Notes: generated by a model from the sequence alone, not told the origin. A DNA stretch of 64,000 nt from Priestia aryabhattai (GCF_023715685.1 NZ_JAMBOQ010000002.1:186001-250000), one strand, 5' to 3'. Positions 1-11,474 are shown, numbered from the stretch's first letter. Translations and numbers: made by a program.

Positions 1-278
1 CCTATTCGTTATTATCACCGGACTTTACGGGAAATCTAGCTACAGCGATTATGGAAGTCCCTCCGATGATGTCTTCATCAGAATTTCCTTTAGCACATAA
101 AGGCGAGGAAGTGGCATACGTCTTAGAAGGGAAAATTAAGGTGTATTTGGACGAAGAAGTTTACGTGTTAGAAAAAGGAGATAGCGTCAAAATCCCTTCG
201 CATTTGAAGCATAAGTGGGAGAATACGTTTGATGAGAAAGCCGTTATTTTATTTTCAGTTACGCCGCCTGTTTTTTAA
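1..278 (+). CDS. Cupin-domain protein, C-terminal part (probably XRE-cupin regulator)
   Basis: This is the 3' end of a gene that enters from the left edge; the reading frame is open from base 3, so the internal ATG at 51 is not its start. The visible part, about 91 residues, is a small cupin beta-barrel: a run with HKGEEVAYVLEG, then DSVKIPSHLKHKWEN, ends in a short hydrophobic strand. This matches the sensory cupin that follows an XRE-type helix-turn-helix in many Bacillus regulators, but the DNA-binding part lies outside the window, so a free cupin protein is possible. No terminator is obvious after the stop. Confidence 0.75.
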   Translation, partial: YSLLSPDFTGNLATAIMEVPPMMSSSEFPLAHKGEEVAYVLEGKIKVYLDEEVYVLEKGDSVKIPSHLKHKWENTFDEKAVILFSVTPPVF

Positions 279-330
279 ACATATTTACGGTTTTCATACT
301 AGTCGTCTTCCTTGTTAGACACTTTTATTA

Positions 331-360
331 TACAAATGTGATAAAACTATCATGTTTGTA
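331..360. promoter_or_regulatory. 30-bp imperfect inverted repeat upstream of beta-lactamase
   Basis: Two 13-bp arms (TACAAATGTGATA and TATCATGTTTGTA) flank a 4-bp AAAC centre and match at 11 of 13 positions. The site lies about 90 bp before the beta-lactamase start and just ahead of a possible -35 TTGATA at 372. It could be an operator; the TACA/TGTA ends recall BlaI-type sites, but no blaI or blaR1 is next to the gene. Confidence 0.4.
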
Positions 361-449
361 TGTGTAAAAAATTGATAAAATAGCATTGTTGGTAATCTCT
401 ACCTAAGAAAATACATACTAAATACTTTTTTGAAAGGTGTTGGCTGGTA

Positions 450-1382
450 ATGAAGATATGGAAAAACATGTTTCGTACCTCAAAGCTCAAAAAAATGATG
501 CCTGCAGTCCTTCTGTCGTGTGCAGCGACTGTAGGCTTTTCAAGCAGCGGGGTACAGGCTGAAACGCTGAAGTGTCAAAAACAAGAAACCATGAGTGATC
601 GAGAGTTTGCTAAGCTTGAAGAAAAATATGATGCTAACCTTGGCATTTATGCATTAGATACCGGTACAAATAAAACGGTAACGTATCACCCGGACGAGCG
701 TTTTGCTTATACGTCTACTCATAAGGCTCTCGCTGTCGGTGCACTTTTACAGCAGAAGTCAATAGAAGACCTTAACGAGCGAATCTTTTATACGCGTGAT
801 GACCTTGTGAACTATAATCCAATTACAGAAAAACATGTTGATACAGGCATGACGCTTAGAGAAATTGCGGATGCATCGCTTCGCTACAGTGACAATACGG
901 CAGGGAATTTGATTCTGCAGCAGCTGGGAGGACCGGACGGATTTAAAGAAGCTTTAGAAAAAATAGGAGATGATGTGACGCTGCCTGAGCGATTTGAACC
1001 GGATTTAAATGAAGTGAATCCAGGAGAAATCCACGATACAAGTACAGCGAGAGCATTGGCTACAAGTCTTCAAACGTATGTACTTGGACAAGCACTTCCT
1101 GCGGAAAAGCGTGAACTTCTAACGGATTGGATGAAACGAAATACGACAGGGGATGCATTAATACGAGCGGGCGTGCCGAAAAGCTGGAGAGTAGCCGATA
1201 AGACAGGCGCAGGCTCATACGCGACGCGAAATGATATCGCCATCCTTTGGCCCCGAAAAGGAGAGCCAATTGTTCTTGCGATTCTTTCCAATCGTAGGGA
1301 AAAAGATGCTGAGTATAATGATAAACTGATTGCAGAAGCGGCAAAACAAGCAGTCAAGGCTCTTAGAGTCACTCATAAATAG
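450..1382 (+). CDS. bla: Class A serine beta-lactamase, secreted
   Basis: This enzyme hydrolyses the beta-lactam ring through an acyl-serine intermediate. All class A signatures are visible: STHK at residues 89-92 (catalytic Ser and Lys), SDN at 147-149, the omega-loop ExxLN motif at 183-187 (general base Glu183) and KTG at 251-253. The length, 310 aa, is typical. A basic N-terminus, a hydrophobic stretch and the VQA site near residue 37 form a signal peptide, so it is exported. The start has an AAAGGTG-type RBS. The gene stands alone with its own terminator. An inverted repeat upstream may regulate it, but no linked BlaR1/BlaI pair is present. Confidence 0.95.
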   Translation: MKIWKNMFRTSKLKKMMPAVLLSCAATVGFSSSGVQAETLKCQKQETMSDREFAKLEEKYDANLGIYALDTGTNKTVTYHPDERFAYTSTHKALAVGALLQQKSIEDLNERIFYTRDDLVNYNPITEKHVDTGMTLREIADASLRYSDNTAGNLILQQLGGPDGFKEALEKIGDDVTLPERFEPDLNEVNPGEIHDTSTARALATSLQTYVLGQALPAEKRELLTDWMKRNTTGDALIRAGVPKSWRVADKTGAGSYATRNDIAILWPRKGEPIVLAILSNRREKDAEYNDKLIAEAAKQAVKALRVTHK

Positions 1383-1435
1383 AAGTCGAGACAAAGACTA
1401 CATCGCCTGTGAAAAATGAATACTAGTTAATTAAT

Positions 1436-1467
1436 CCAAGCGCTTATAATAAGCGCTTGGATTTTTT
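1436..1467 (+). terminator. Intrinsic terminator of beta-lactamase gene
   Basis: An 11-bp stem (CCAAGCGCTTA and its complement) with a short loop is followed by a run of seven T. Confidence 0.85.
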
Positions 1468-1608
1468 TATTGCTATCAACTCTTTTATTCTCCGCTATAA
1501 TGAGCGGAAGCTTCTCTCGAAATTAGTCAAATCGCACAAATTAATATCAGAAAATTCACAATAATTATAATGAACTTGCGGTGAAATTCGTATACACTAT
1601 GTACACGT

Positions 1609-1640
1609 TAAGTTAACTTACATTCGATGTTAGATGTAAG
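1609..1640 (+). promoter_or_regulatory. Two overlapping dyads in the leader of the NCS1 permease gene
   Basis: A perfect 12-bp palindrome TAAGTTAACTTA (1609-1620) overlaps the left arm of a second inverted repeat, CTTACAT (1617-1623) with ATGTAAG (1634-1640). They sit 20-65 bp before the permease RBS. They could be operators or a leader hairpin. Confidence 0.35.
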
Positions 1641-1675
1641 AGTGAAAACATCATAAAATAGGAGTTGAGTGTATA

Positions 1676-3073
1676 GTGTCTACAAATGCAACAAGTTCCA
1701 TTATAGAAGAGGTACATGCTCATCAAGATACGAGTCTTGATCCGTCACTGAAGCCAAAAGCGGAAGGTGATCGAAAGCTAACTCCCATGTCTTATATGTT
1801 TATGTGGATTGGAGACGGCGTTAATTTAGGAAATATGACGCTTGGCGCTAGCTTGGTAGTAGCAGGTACTGCGGTATTAAATCTTTTTCAAACGTTTGTG
1901 GCAGCGATTATTGCAATTGGTATTATTTCTGCTTTTTTTGTGTTAAATGATAGAATCGGCTACAAGACTGGTATACCGTATGTGATGCAGCTTCGAATGT
2001 CTTTTGGAATAAAAGGATCCGTCATATCGTCTCTTTTACGAGGTATTCCAGCTATCATTTGGTATGGTTTTCAAAGCTGGACAGGAGGCACAGCTTTAAA
2101 TGAAATTGGAAAAATTGTGAGCAAAGGGTCTTTTGACAATCTTGTTCTTTGTTTTATTATTATTCAATTGCTGCAAATTGTGCTTTCATTGTACAGCTTC
2201 CACGCGGTTAAATGGGTAGAGATGCTTGCTTCTATCATCATATTGCTTGGTCTTGTTTATGTATTTGGTGTTCTTTTAACTTCTCATAGTGAAGTAGTAG
2301 GGGATAAGTGGGTACATACAAAAGGTTCATGGGGACTGCCGTTCTTTTCTTTTATTATGATGTTTATGGGGAATTATGCGGCGATTTTTCTAAGCGCAGC
2401 CGATTACTCTAGAGAGCTGAAGCCGGGAATTAGCGACACCAAGCGGGGATTTTTATACTTTACGCCCATTATGGTAGCCTACGGATTCGTGCTTACAATC
2501 GGGGCTATGCTTGCTTCCGCCACGGGTATTTCCAATCCTGTTAAAGCGTTCGCGGTTGTAGTCGATAATTCCTATATCACTGTTGCTGTATCGGCATTTA
2601 TTGTGATTGGCGTTATTGCCGTAAATATGGTGGCAAATATTATTCCGCCTACGTATGTCATTACGCTGCTGACAAAAGTAAATTATAAAGTGGCGGTTAC
2701 CATCACCGGACTGCTTGCATTTTGCTCGTTCCCTTGGGTGCTTGTTCAGGATTCATCAGCTGCAGGTCTTGGGTTGTTCATTTTGATTTACTCTGCTTTT
2801 TTAGGTCCGATTGTTTCTATTTTATTGGTCGATTATTATATTTTACGGAAACAAAGAGTAAATGTAGAGGAATTGTATCAAGAAAAAGGAGCGTTTTCCG
2901 GCTACAATCCGTGTGCCTTGCTTGCGATGCTAATCGGTGCTGGTGCTGCGTTTATCGAAGTCGATTTAGGCTGGATTATAGGAGTGGTAGTTGCAGGAGT
3001 CGCATATATTCTTTTGACGAAATTCGCTTTTAAACATTCAAAATTTAAAAAAGGAACCATCTTTGAACAATAA
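1676..3073 (+). CDS. NCS1-family nucleobase/allantoin-type permease
   Basis: A 465-residue integral membrane protein with about twelve hydrophobic segments, of the nucleobase:cation symporter-1 family (cytosine, uracil, thiamine, allantoin transporters). The family appearance comes from the early segment MFMWIGDGVNLGNMTLGASLVVAG, the YGFQSWTGG segment and the SADYSREL region after the sixth helix; the substrate cannot be read. It starts at GTG 1676 with AGGAG 11 bases upstream. It is monocistronic, preceded by two dyad elements and followed by a terminator. No catabolic genes lie beside it to suggest which compound it imports. Confidence 0.85.
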   Translation: MSTNATSSIIEEVHAHQDTSLDPSLKPKAEGDRKLTPMSYMFMWIGDGVNLGNMTLGASLVVAGTAVLNLFQTFVAAIIAIGIISAFFVLNDRIGYKTGIPYVMQLRMSFGIKGSVISSLLRGIPAIIWYGFQSWTGGTALNEIGKIVSKGSFDNLVLCFIIIQLLQIVLSLYSFHAVKWVEMLASIIILLGLVYVFGVLLTSHSEVVGDKWVHTKGSWGLPFFSFIMMFMGNYAAIFLSAADYSRELKPGISDTKRGFLYFTPIMVAYGFVLTIGAMLASATGISNPVKAFAVVVDNSYITVAVSAFIVIGVIAVNMVANIIPPTYVITLLTKVNYKVAVTITGLLAFCSFPWVLVQDSSAAGLGLFILIYSAFLGPIVSILLVDYYILRKQRVNVEELYQEKGAFSGYNPCALLAMLIGAGAAFIEVDLGWIIGVVVAGVAYILLTKFAFKHSKFKKGTIFEQ

Positions 3074-3085
3074 TATCCAAGAGAT

Positions 3086-3115
3086 AAAAGCCTTTGCTTG
3101 CTGCAAAGGCTTTTT
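3086..3115 (+). terminator. Intrinsic terminator after NCS1 permease
   Basis: The stem AAAAGCCTTTGC pairs with GCAAAGGCTTTT and runs into five T. Confidence 0.85.
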
Positions 3116-3280
3116 GTATGTCATCTATCGCATCAAGAACGTGATTAAAACTCTTTGTCTAGTTCCCAAAAGAAGTGGGTAAAGTAAATAAGAGTAAAAA
3201 GTTTCCTCTATATGGATTGCTTTTAACAGGAGCGCATCTAATGTATCGCATCAATCATATCTTAAAGGAGAGGGCAGAGT

Positions 3281-3430
3281 ATGTATGAATTTAGAGTGTA
3301 TACTCTTCGAGATGGAAGCGAAAAGGTAATCAAAACGCTAAAACATGAATCGTTTGCTGATGAAATTCAACGAGCGGGAATTAAGCAAACAGAAATTGCT
3401 CAAACACAGCTGGTAGACAAACCGAGATAA
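3281..3430 (+). CDS. Small hypothetical protein, 49 aa
   Basis: A 49-residue reading frame begins at ATG 3281 with a good AAAGGAG ribosome site ten bases upstream and ends at TAA 3428. It is rich in charged and polar residues (begins MYEFRVYTLRDGSEK) and has no membrane segment or Cys motif. It has its own terminator downstream, which is shared with the convergent glucosidase gene. I do not recognise the family. The RBS and the clean unit make it a likely real gene. Confidence 0.6.
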   Translation: MYEFRVYTLRDGSEKVIKTLKHESFADEIQRAGIKQTEIAQTQLVDKPR

Positions 3431-3460
3431 CGTATTTGCATTTATTTTTACCCATTTCTA

Positions 3461-3506
3461 AAAAAAGCCGGATTTCTGTGTCTTTACACAGGAATCCGGC
3501 TTTTTC
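3461..3506. terminator. Bidirectional terminator
   Basis: The long stem AAAAAGCCGGATT with its complement has A and T runs on both sides, and serves the small gene (+) and the glucosidase (-). Confidence 0.85.
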
Positions 3507-3513
3507 TAATTTC

Positions 3514-6850
<3,337 letters not shown>

Positions 6851-6869
6851 ATGTTCAACCCCCTTGTTG

Positions 6870-6911
6870 AGTATACGCTTTCAGTATAATTGTACCGATA
6901 CAATTTATCAA
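6870..6911 (-). promoter_or_regulatory. bglP promoter with repressor dyad and candidate cre site
   Basis: On the minus strand, -35 TTGATA (6906-6911) and -10 TATACT (6883-6888) are separated by 17 bp. The spacer holds a dyad, ATTGTA-CCGA-TACAAT (6889-6904), a good site for the divergent GntR/UTRA protein. Immediately downstream, 6870-6883 reads TGAAAGCGTATACT on the minus strand, which matches the CcpA cre consensus TGWNANCGNTNWCA except at two positions. This fits substrate induction plus catabolite repression. Confidence 0.7.
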
Positions 6912-6969
6912 TACCCAAATAAAATAATAATCAATAAATAATTTAAGTTTATGGTGTGGAGTTAGATTA

Positions 6970-6978
6970 TGGTATAAT
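6970..6978 (+). promoter_or_regulatory. Extended -10 element for the GntR regulator
   Basis: TGG-TATAAT is an extended -10 hexamer 41 bp before the regulator start. No good -35 is seen. Confidence 0.5.
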
Positions 6979-7018
6979 CGTGTTATTCTTGAGACAAATT
7001 CAGTAAAGAGGTATAGCT

Positions 7019-7729
7019 ATGATTAAATACCAACAAATTGCAATTGAAATTGAAACCTATATTGAAAACCATGAGCTTCAGCAAGGAGACAAGCTGCCGG
7101 TATTAGAAACGCTGATGGCACAATTTGAGGCGAGTAAAAGTACGGTAACAAAGGCCTTAGATTTATTGGAGAAAAAAGGCGTTGTTTTTCAAGTCAGAGG
7201 AAGCGGCATTTTTGTCCGACGCCATAAACGAAAAGGATATATCGGTTTGCTTTCCAATCAAGGATTTACAAGTGAACTTGAAGATTTTAATTTAACATCG
7301 GAAGTGATTGAGCTAGATGTACGAAAGCCGACGCAAGAAGCCGCGTTAAATTTAAACATAGAAGAAAATAGCGACGTCTATTATGTGAAGAGAGTACGGT
7401 ATATTAACGGCCAGACGCTGTGTCTAGAAGAATCGTTTTATAATAAATCCATCATTACATACTTAAATAACGAAATTGTTTCGGAGTCTATTTTTCATTA
7501 CATTAAAGAAGGACTCGGCTTAAAAATCGGGTTTTCTGATCTATATCTTCACGTCGGCAAGCTGAACAGAGAAGAAGCAAAGTACTTAGGATTAAAAGAA
7601 GGCGACCCTAAATTATTTATTGAAACACTCTTTCACTTAGCCAACGGACAGCCGTTTGACTTTTCAAAAGTAACGTACAACTATGAGCAGTCTCAGTTCT
7701 TTTTACAAGCAACAAGTCACGTTTTATAA
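7019..7729 (+). CDS. GntR-family repressor with UTRA ligand domain
   Basis: A 236-residue transcription factor. Residues 1-70 are a winged helix-turn-helix of the GntR type (ASKSTVTKALDLLEKKGVVFQVRGSGIFV) and residues 85-236 are the UTRA effector domain (ends with NGQPFDFSKVTYNYEQSQFF). Family members near bglP/bglA bind a phosphorylated beta-glucoside as inducer. It is divergent from bglP, whose promoter spacer contains a perfect 6-bp-arm dyad suited to this dimer. The RBS AGAGG is modest. Confidence 0.88.
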   Translation: MIKYQQIAIEIETYIENHELQQGDKLPVLETLMAQFEASKSTVTKALDLLEKKGVVFQVRGSGIFVRRHKRKGYIGLLSNQGFTSELEDFNLTSEVIELDVRKPTQEAALNLNIEENSDVYYVKRVRYINGQTLCLEESFYNKSIITYLNNEIVSESIFHYIKEGLGLKIGFSDLYLHVGKLNREEAKYLGLKEGDPKLFIETLFHLANGQPFDFSKVTYNYEQSQFFLQATSHVL

Positions 7730-7781
7730 AAAAAGTGCCCGCCTCTCAATTAGTAAGGAACGAGAGGTAGGCACTTTTTTA
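7728..7781 (+). terminator. Intrinsic terminator after GntR regulator
   Basis: A long stem (AAAAAAGTGCC and GGCACTTTTTT outside, GCCTCTC and GAGAGG inside) has A/T flanks on both sides. Confidence 0.85.
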
Positions 7782-7795
7782 ACTTCATTTTCCGA

Positions 7796-8086
7796 ATGGA
7801 AATAGGAAAAAAGATAAATATTATAATAAATAGGAAATTGATATACGATAAAATGGTTACAGGGTTTATAGAGATAGGGAAAAGAAGGGCTAAGCTGAAA
7901 AAGATGCTGAGTTATCTTATTCCAATGCTTTTTATATTTGGGCTGCTTTCTATGAATTTATTTCAGCCGACTAAAGGCGATTTTATCGCTGTAGGTGTGA
8001 TATCAATTCTTGCAGGTGCCGTGATTGGTTTTGTAATTAACATAGGTTGTGCAGTATTAAAAGTAGTCAAAAATAAGATGGAGTAA
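7796..8086 (+). CDS. Hypothetical small membrane protein
   Basis: The frame runs from ATG 7796 to TAA 8086 (96 aa), but no ribosome site precedes 7796. An internal ATG at 7903 would give a 60-aa protein that keeps both hydrophobic segments (about LIPMLFIFGLLSMNLF and FIAVGVISILAGAVIGFVI). The N-terminal part is lysine-rich and not convincing. I do not recognise the family. It may be a real two-helix membrane protein with an unclear start, or a remnant. The next gene begins about 24 bp further on. Confidence 0.4.
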   Translation: MEIGKKINIIINRKLIYDKMVTGFIEIGKRRAKLKKMLSYLIPMLFIFGLLSMNLFQPTKGDFIAVGVISILAGAVIGFVINIGCAVLKVVKNKME

Positions 8087-8109
8087 ACTGATTCAAGGCG
8101 GTGGAGTTT

Positions 8110-8601
8110 TTGAGCGAAAGTATCATTATTAAGCCATATGCTAGCAAGTATCAACAAGAAGTAGTGGATTTAATTCTTCATATTCAGCAGCAAGAATATC
8201 ACATTCCAATAACGGAGAAAGATCAGCCTGATTTGTTTGAAACCGAAAGCTTTTACCAACAGGGAAACGGAAACTTTTGGGTGGCTCTTTGCAACGAAAA
8301 AGTAGTAGGAACCGTAGCTTTAGTAGATATTGGAAGCAATCAAGTAGCGCTACGAAAGATGTTTGTAGCAAAACCTTATAGAGGAGCGACCTTTAAAACG
8401 GCTCAGCGCTTACTGCATACGGCCATCGAGTGGGCAAAAGAGCAAGAAGTGGAAGGGATATACTTGGGAACCACATTACAATTTAAGGCTGCGCATCGAT
8501 TTTATGAAAAGAACGGCTTTCAAAGCATAGCGGAAGAAAAGCTGCCTGCGAATTTCCCGGTGATGAACGTAGATAAAAAGTTTTATACATATAAGCTATA
8601 A
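8110..8601 (+). CDS. GNAT-family N-acetyltransferase
   Basis: A 163-residue acetyl-CoA-dependent acetyltransferase. The start is set at TTG 8110 because AAGGCGGTG (8095-8103) is then correctly spaced; the in-frame GTG at 8101 lies inside that ribosome site. Motif A of the GNAT fold is visible around KMFVAKPYRGATFKTAQRLL, and motif B around AAHRFYEKNGF. The normal R/QxxGxG/A loop reads YRGATF. The substrate cannot be inferred. It ends at a terminator shared with the convergent transporter. Confidence 0.85.
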   Translation: MSESIIIKPYASKYQQEVVDLILHIQQQEYHIPITEKDQPDLFETESFYQQGNGNFWVALCNEKVVGTVALVDIGSNQVALRKMFVAKPYRGATFKTAQRLLHTAIEWAKEQEVEGIYLGTTLQFKAAHRFYEKNGFQSIAEEKLPANFPVMNVDKKFYTYKL

Positions 8602-8646
8602 AGTGAGCCAATTATGCTCATAAAGGAACGCATTTGATTTAGAAAC

Positions 8647-8680
8647 AAAAGCCGCTAGATTCAAGAACCTAGCGGCTTTT
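8647..8680. terminator. Bidirectional terminator
   Basis: AAAAGCCGCTAG and CTAGCGGCTTTT pair around a 10-nt loop between convergent genes. Confidence 0.85.
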
Positions 8681-9572
8681 ACTTTGGCAATGTCTCTTGA
8701 TAGTGAACTCTTTTTCTTAATAGTAAATCGTCTAACTGAGCAATTAAAATCCCCGCGATCACAATAGTAGAACCAATCAGTTCTTTAAACGTAAACAGTT
8801 CATGCAAAAAGAGAACGGCAAACAGCGCAGCAAAAATAGGCTCTGTTGCAAAAATAAGGCCTGTGTGAGTAGGCGTTGTGTAGCGCTGCGCAATGGCTTG
8901 ACAAATGAATCCAATCGCGCTGCAAAGAACGCCAAGACCTAAAATGGCAATCCATGATGATAAGGTAGTTGGGATGCTCGGGTGTTCAAATAAAAAGCTG
9001 CAAAGGAGTGCAAATACTCCAGCAAACCCTAGCTGTAAAATACCGAGAGCAATTGGGTTTTCGTTTTTTGTAAACGTGCCGGTCAACGTAATATGAATGG
9101 CATAACATAGTGCAGTTCCAATGCAAAGTAAATCACCAGTATTCATATGAAATGAGTGCTTTAAGGTTAAAACACCTATACCGGTTAGGGTAGTGATAAC
9201 TCCAAGTGCAATCGGCCAAGAAGGAAGCTTCTTCACTAACAGGCAGTTGAGCAACGGAACAAAAATGACTGTTAAACTGACAAGAAACCCGGCATTTGAA
9301 GCAGACGTCATGCTGACGCCAAACGTGACAAATGAAAAAACGGAAAACAGTAAAAAACCTAAAATCGCTGATGATAAAATTGTTTTGCGCGTAATTTGTC
9401 GTAAAGGCTTATAGAAAAATAGTCCAGCAATAAAAAAGGCAATCAAGCATCTAAGCGCAATAATGGTAAATGATCCGAGCGAACTCAGCCCCATTTTCAT
9501 AAACACATACGACATGCCCCAAAATACATTTACACCAACCATCATCATATTTGCTCGTGTACGGTAACTCAC
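8679..9572 (-). CDS. EamA/DMT-family transporter
   Basis: About 297 aa with ten predicted hydrophobic helices in two EamA repeats, the drug/metabolite transporter architecture, probably an exporter of a small metabolite. I prefer GTG 9572 as start (GGAGGG six bases upstream); the TTG two codons earlier lies against the ribosome site. The gene is divergent from a LysR-type regulator that probably controls it. Substrate unknown. Confidence 0.85.
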   Translation of the reverse strand: MSYRTRANMMMVGVNVFWGMSYVFMKMGLSSLGSFTIIALRCLIAFFIAGLFFYKPLRQITRKTILSSAILGFLLFSVFSFVTFGVSMTSASNAGFLVSLTVIFVPLLNCLLVKKLPSWPIALGVITTLTGIGVLTLKHSFHMNTGDLLCIGTALCYAIHITLTGTFTKNENPIALGILQLGFAGVFALLCSFLFEHPSIPTTLSSWIAILGLGVLCSAIGFICQAIAQRYTTPTHTGLIFATEPIFAALFAVLFLHELFTFKELIGSTIVIAGILIAQLDDLLLRKRVHYQETLPK

Positions 9573-9619
9573 GTCCAACCCTCCATTGTTTGTGATGTAC
9601 TCACAGTATACAAAGGAAT

Positions 9620-9673
9620 TTGATATTAATAAAATGAATCTTTATAATGATGAACATGAATTAAATTCATGTT
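9620..9673 (+). promoter_or_regulatory. LysR-gene promoter with a perfect 21-bp palindrome at the start site
   Basis: TTGATA (9620-9625) and TATAAT (9643-9648) are 17 bp apart. The expected transcription start falls in a perfect palindrome, AACATGAATT-A-AATTCATGTT (9653-9673), which ends one base before the AAGGTGG ribosome site. This suits autorepression by the LysR protein; as RNA it would fold into a hairpin beside the ribosome site. Confidence 0.7.
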
Positions 9674-9686
9674 AAGGTGGGATAAA

Positions 9687-10559
9687 ATGAGCTTAGTAAA
9701 ATATGAAATATTGAATAAAGTAGCTGAAGTTAAAAGTTTTACAAAAGCGGCAGATGCGCTGGCGCTCACGCAGTCAGCGGTCAGTCATTCCATTACAAAT
9801 CTTGAATCGGAATTTGGATTCCCGCTTGTGAATCGAAACAGATCGGGTATTACCTTAACAACAGAAGGCGAAGCGATGCTTCTTGCCATTCGCAAGGTGC
9901 TTCAAGAAAATGAAAAAGTTCATCAAGAAGCAGCCAGTCTGTTAGGTCTTGCAAAAGGAACAATTAAAATTGGCATTTTTAAGAGCGTGTCGACCAAGTG
10001 GCTTCCTGAAATTATTCAGCTGATGGAAAAAAACTACCCGGCGATCCAAATTCAGCTCAAAGAAGGCGATTATCTTGAAATTGAACAGTGGCTGCTAAGC
10101 GGCGAAATAGACTGCGGTTTTATTAACATTACGCATTCAAGTCAATTTCACATTATTCATTTAAAAAAAGATCGACTGCTGTGCGTCGTATCAAATCAAA
10201 GTGCTTTATATCATCAAAAAACCGTTCACTTTGAAGATTTAGAGAAAGAACCGTTTATTATGCCGACGTACGGAGGATATCATGATATTAAGCAATTGTT
10301 TGAAGAACGCGGCATTCAGCCTGAAATTCGCTTTGAATTAATGGATGAAAGTGCTATTTTATCGATGATTACGCATCACTTAGGGATTAGTATTTTACCT
10401 GAAATGCTTCTGGATTCCATCCCGGGAGAGCTGCGTGCCATTCCGTTTCAAGTGGACAGCTACCGCTCAATTGGCCTAGCTACTCGTTATCACCTCTCAC
10501 CTGCAGCCAAAAAATTTGCTGAAACAACACAAGCGTGGCTACAGAATTCAGACAAGTAA
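9687..10559 (+). CDS. LysR-type transcriptional regulator
   Basis: A 290-residue regulator. Residues 1-60 form the LysR helix-turn-helix (SFTKAADALALTQSAVSHSITNLESEFGFPLV) and residues about 90-290 the periplasmic-binding-protein-like effector domain. The start is ATG 9687, preceded by AAGGTGG; an upstream ATG at 9669 lies in the palindrome and lacks a ribosome site. It is divergent from the EamA transporter, a common regulator-exporter pairing. Confidence 0.9.
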   Translation: MSLVKYEILNKVAEVKSFTKAADALALTQSAVSHSITNLESEFGFPLVNRNRSGITLTTEGEAMLLAIRKVLQENEKVHQEAASLLGLAKGTIKIGIFKSVSTKWLPEIIQLMEKNYPAIQIQLKEGDYLEIEQWLLSGEIDCGFINITHSSQFHIIHLKKDRLLCVVSNQSALYHQKTVHFEDLEKEPFIMPTYGGYHDIKQLFEERGIQPEIRFELMDESAILSMITHHLGISILPEMLLDSIPGELRAIPFQVDSYRSIGLATRYHLSPAAKKFAETTQAWLQNSDK

Positions 10560-10625
10560 GAGGGCATTTATAGACCAAAAATGGACAATTCATAAGACCT
10601 TTAGGAACTAAGAGCATCTTTGTGC

Positions 10626-10679
10626 TATAATAAAGCTATACAATTACCTATTAGTCATCATTGATGACTAATTTTTTTT
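10626..10679 (+). promoter_or_regulatory. fabI promoter and leader hairpin followed by eight T
   Basis: A -10 TATAAT lies at 10626-10631 with a poor -35. At 10651-10671 is a perfect palindrome TTAGTCATCA-T-TGATGACTAA followed at once by eight T and then the ribosome site. The TTAGT/ACTAA ends recall the FapR operator of B. subtilis, which controls fatty-acid genes including fabI, but the spacing (21 bp) is longer than the usual 17. The stem with a T-run could equally act as an attenuator. Confidence 0.5.
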
Positions 10680-10689
10680 GGAGGATAAT

Positions 10690-11469
10690 ATGGAAGATTT
10701 ATTACAATTAAAGAACAAGAACATTGTTATTATGGGAGTTGCCAACGACAGAAGTATTGCTTGGGGTGTTGCAAAAGCCCTTCATCAAGTAGGAGCAAAC
10801 TTAATTTTTACATACCGTAAAGAACGTTCACTAGGAAAATTGAACAAGCTGCTAGAAAAAAATGAAATTCAAGCAACATTAATTGCAGAATGTGACGTGA
10901 ACAGCGACGAAAGCATTGAAGCAGCTTTCAAAAAAATCGGAGAAGAAGCAGGCACAGTTCACGGAGTTATTCACTCTATTGCGTTTGCTCACTCAGAAGA
11001 TTTGAACGGCGAGTTTATTAATACATCAAGAAGCGGATATGCATTTGCTCAAGATACAAGTGCTTATTCATTTATCGCTGTAGCGAAAGCAGCAAAACCT
11101 CTTATGACAGAAGGCGGTTCTCTTGTAGCGATGAGCTATCTTGGTGCAGAACGTGCAGTTGAAGGCTATAACGTAATGGGCGTAGCGAAAGCAGCACTTG
11201 AGTCTTCAGTGAAATACTTAGCATTAGACTTAGGGAAAGACAATATCCGCGTAAATGCTATTTCAGCAGGTCCAATTCGTACGCTTGCAGCGAAAGGCAT
11301 TTCTGACTTTAACCAAATTCTTCACAAAGTTGAAGAAACAGCACCTCTTAAACGAAACGTAACGCAAGCAGAAGTTGGCGACATGACGGTTGTATTACTG
11401 AGCCATCTTTCACGCGGCGTAACTGGAGAAATCGTACACGTAGACGCTGGTTACAATATTGTTGGTTAA
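10690..11469 (+). CDS. fabI: Enoyl-[acyl-carrier-protein] reductase (NADH/NADPH)
   Basis: This enzyme makes the last reduction of each fatty-acid elongation cycle, trans-2-enoyl-ACP to acyl-ACP. It is a 259-residue short-chain dehydrogenase of the FabI type: cofactor loop GVANDRSIAWG near the N-terminus, SIAFA at about residue 93, and the catalytic YNVMGVAK (Tyr-x6-Lys). The start is ATG 10690 with GGAGG six bases before; the TTG at 10678 is inside the leader T-run. It is monocistronic with its own terminator. FabI is the usual target of triclosan-like inhibitors. Confidence 0.95.
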   Translation: MEDLLQLKNKNIVIMGVANDRSIAWGVAKALHQVGANLIFTYRKERSLGKLNKLLEKNEIQATLIAECDVNSDESIEAAFKKIGEEAGTVHGVIHSIAFAHSEDLNGEFINTSRSGYAFAQDTSAYSFIAVAKAAKPLMTEGGSLVAMSYLGAERAVEGYNVMGVAKAALESSVKYLALDLGKDNIRVNAISAGPIRTLAAKGISDFNQILHKVEETAPLKRNVTQAEVGDMTVVLLSHLSRGVTGEIVHVDAGYNIVG

Positions 11470-11474
11470 TTCCT

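Noticed and set aside
1060..1372. Long minus-strand frames inside the beta-lactamase gene, and similar shadows inside other genes
   Set aside because: They have no ribosome sites, no family features, and lie opposite well-supported coding sequence.
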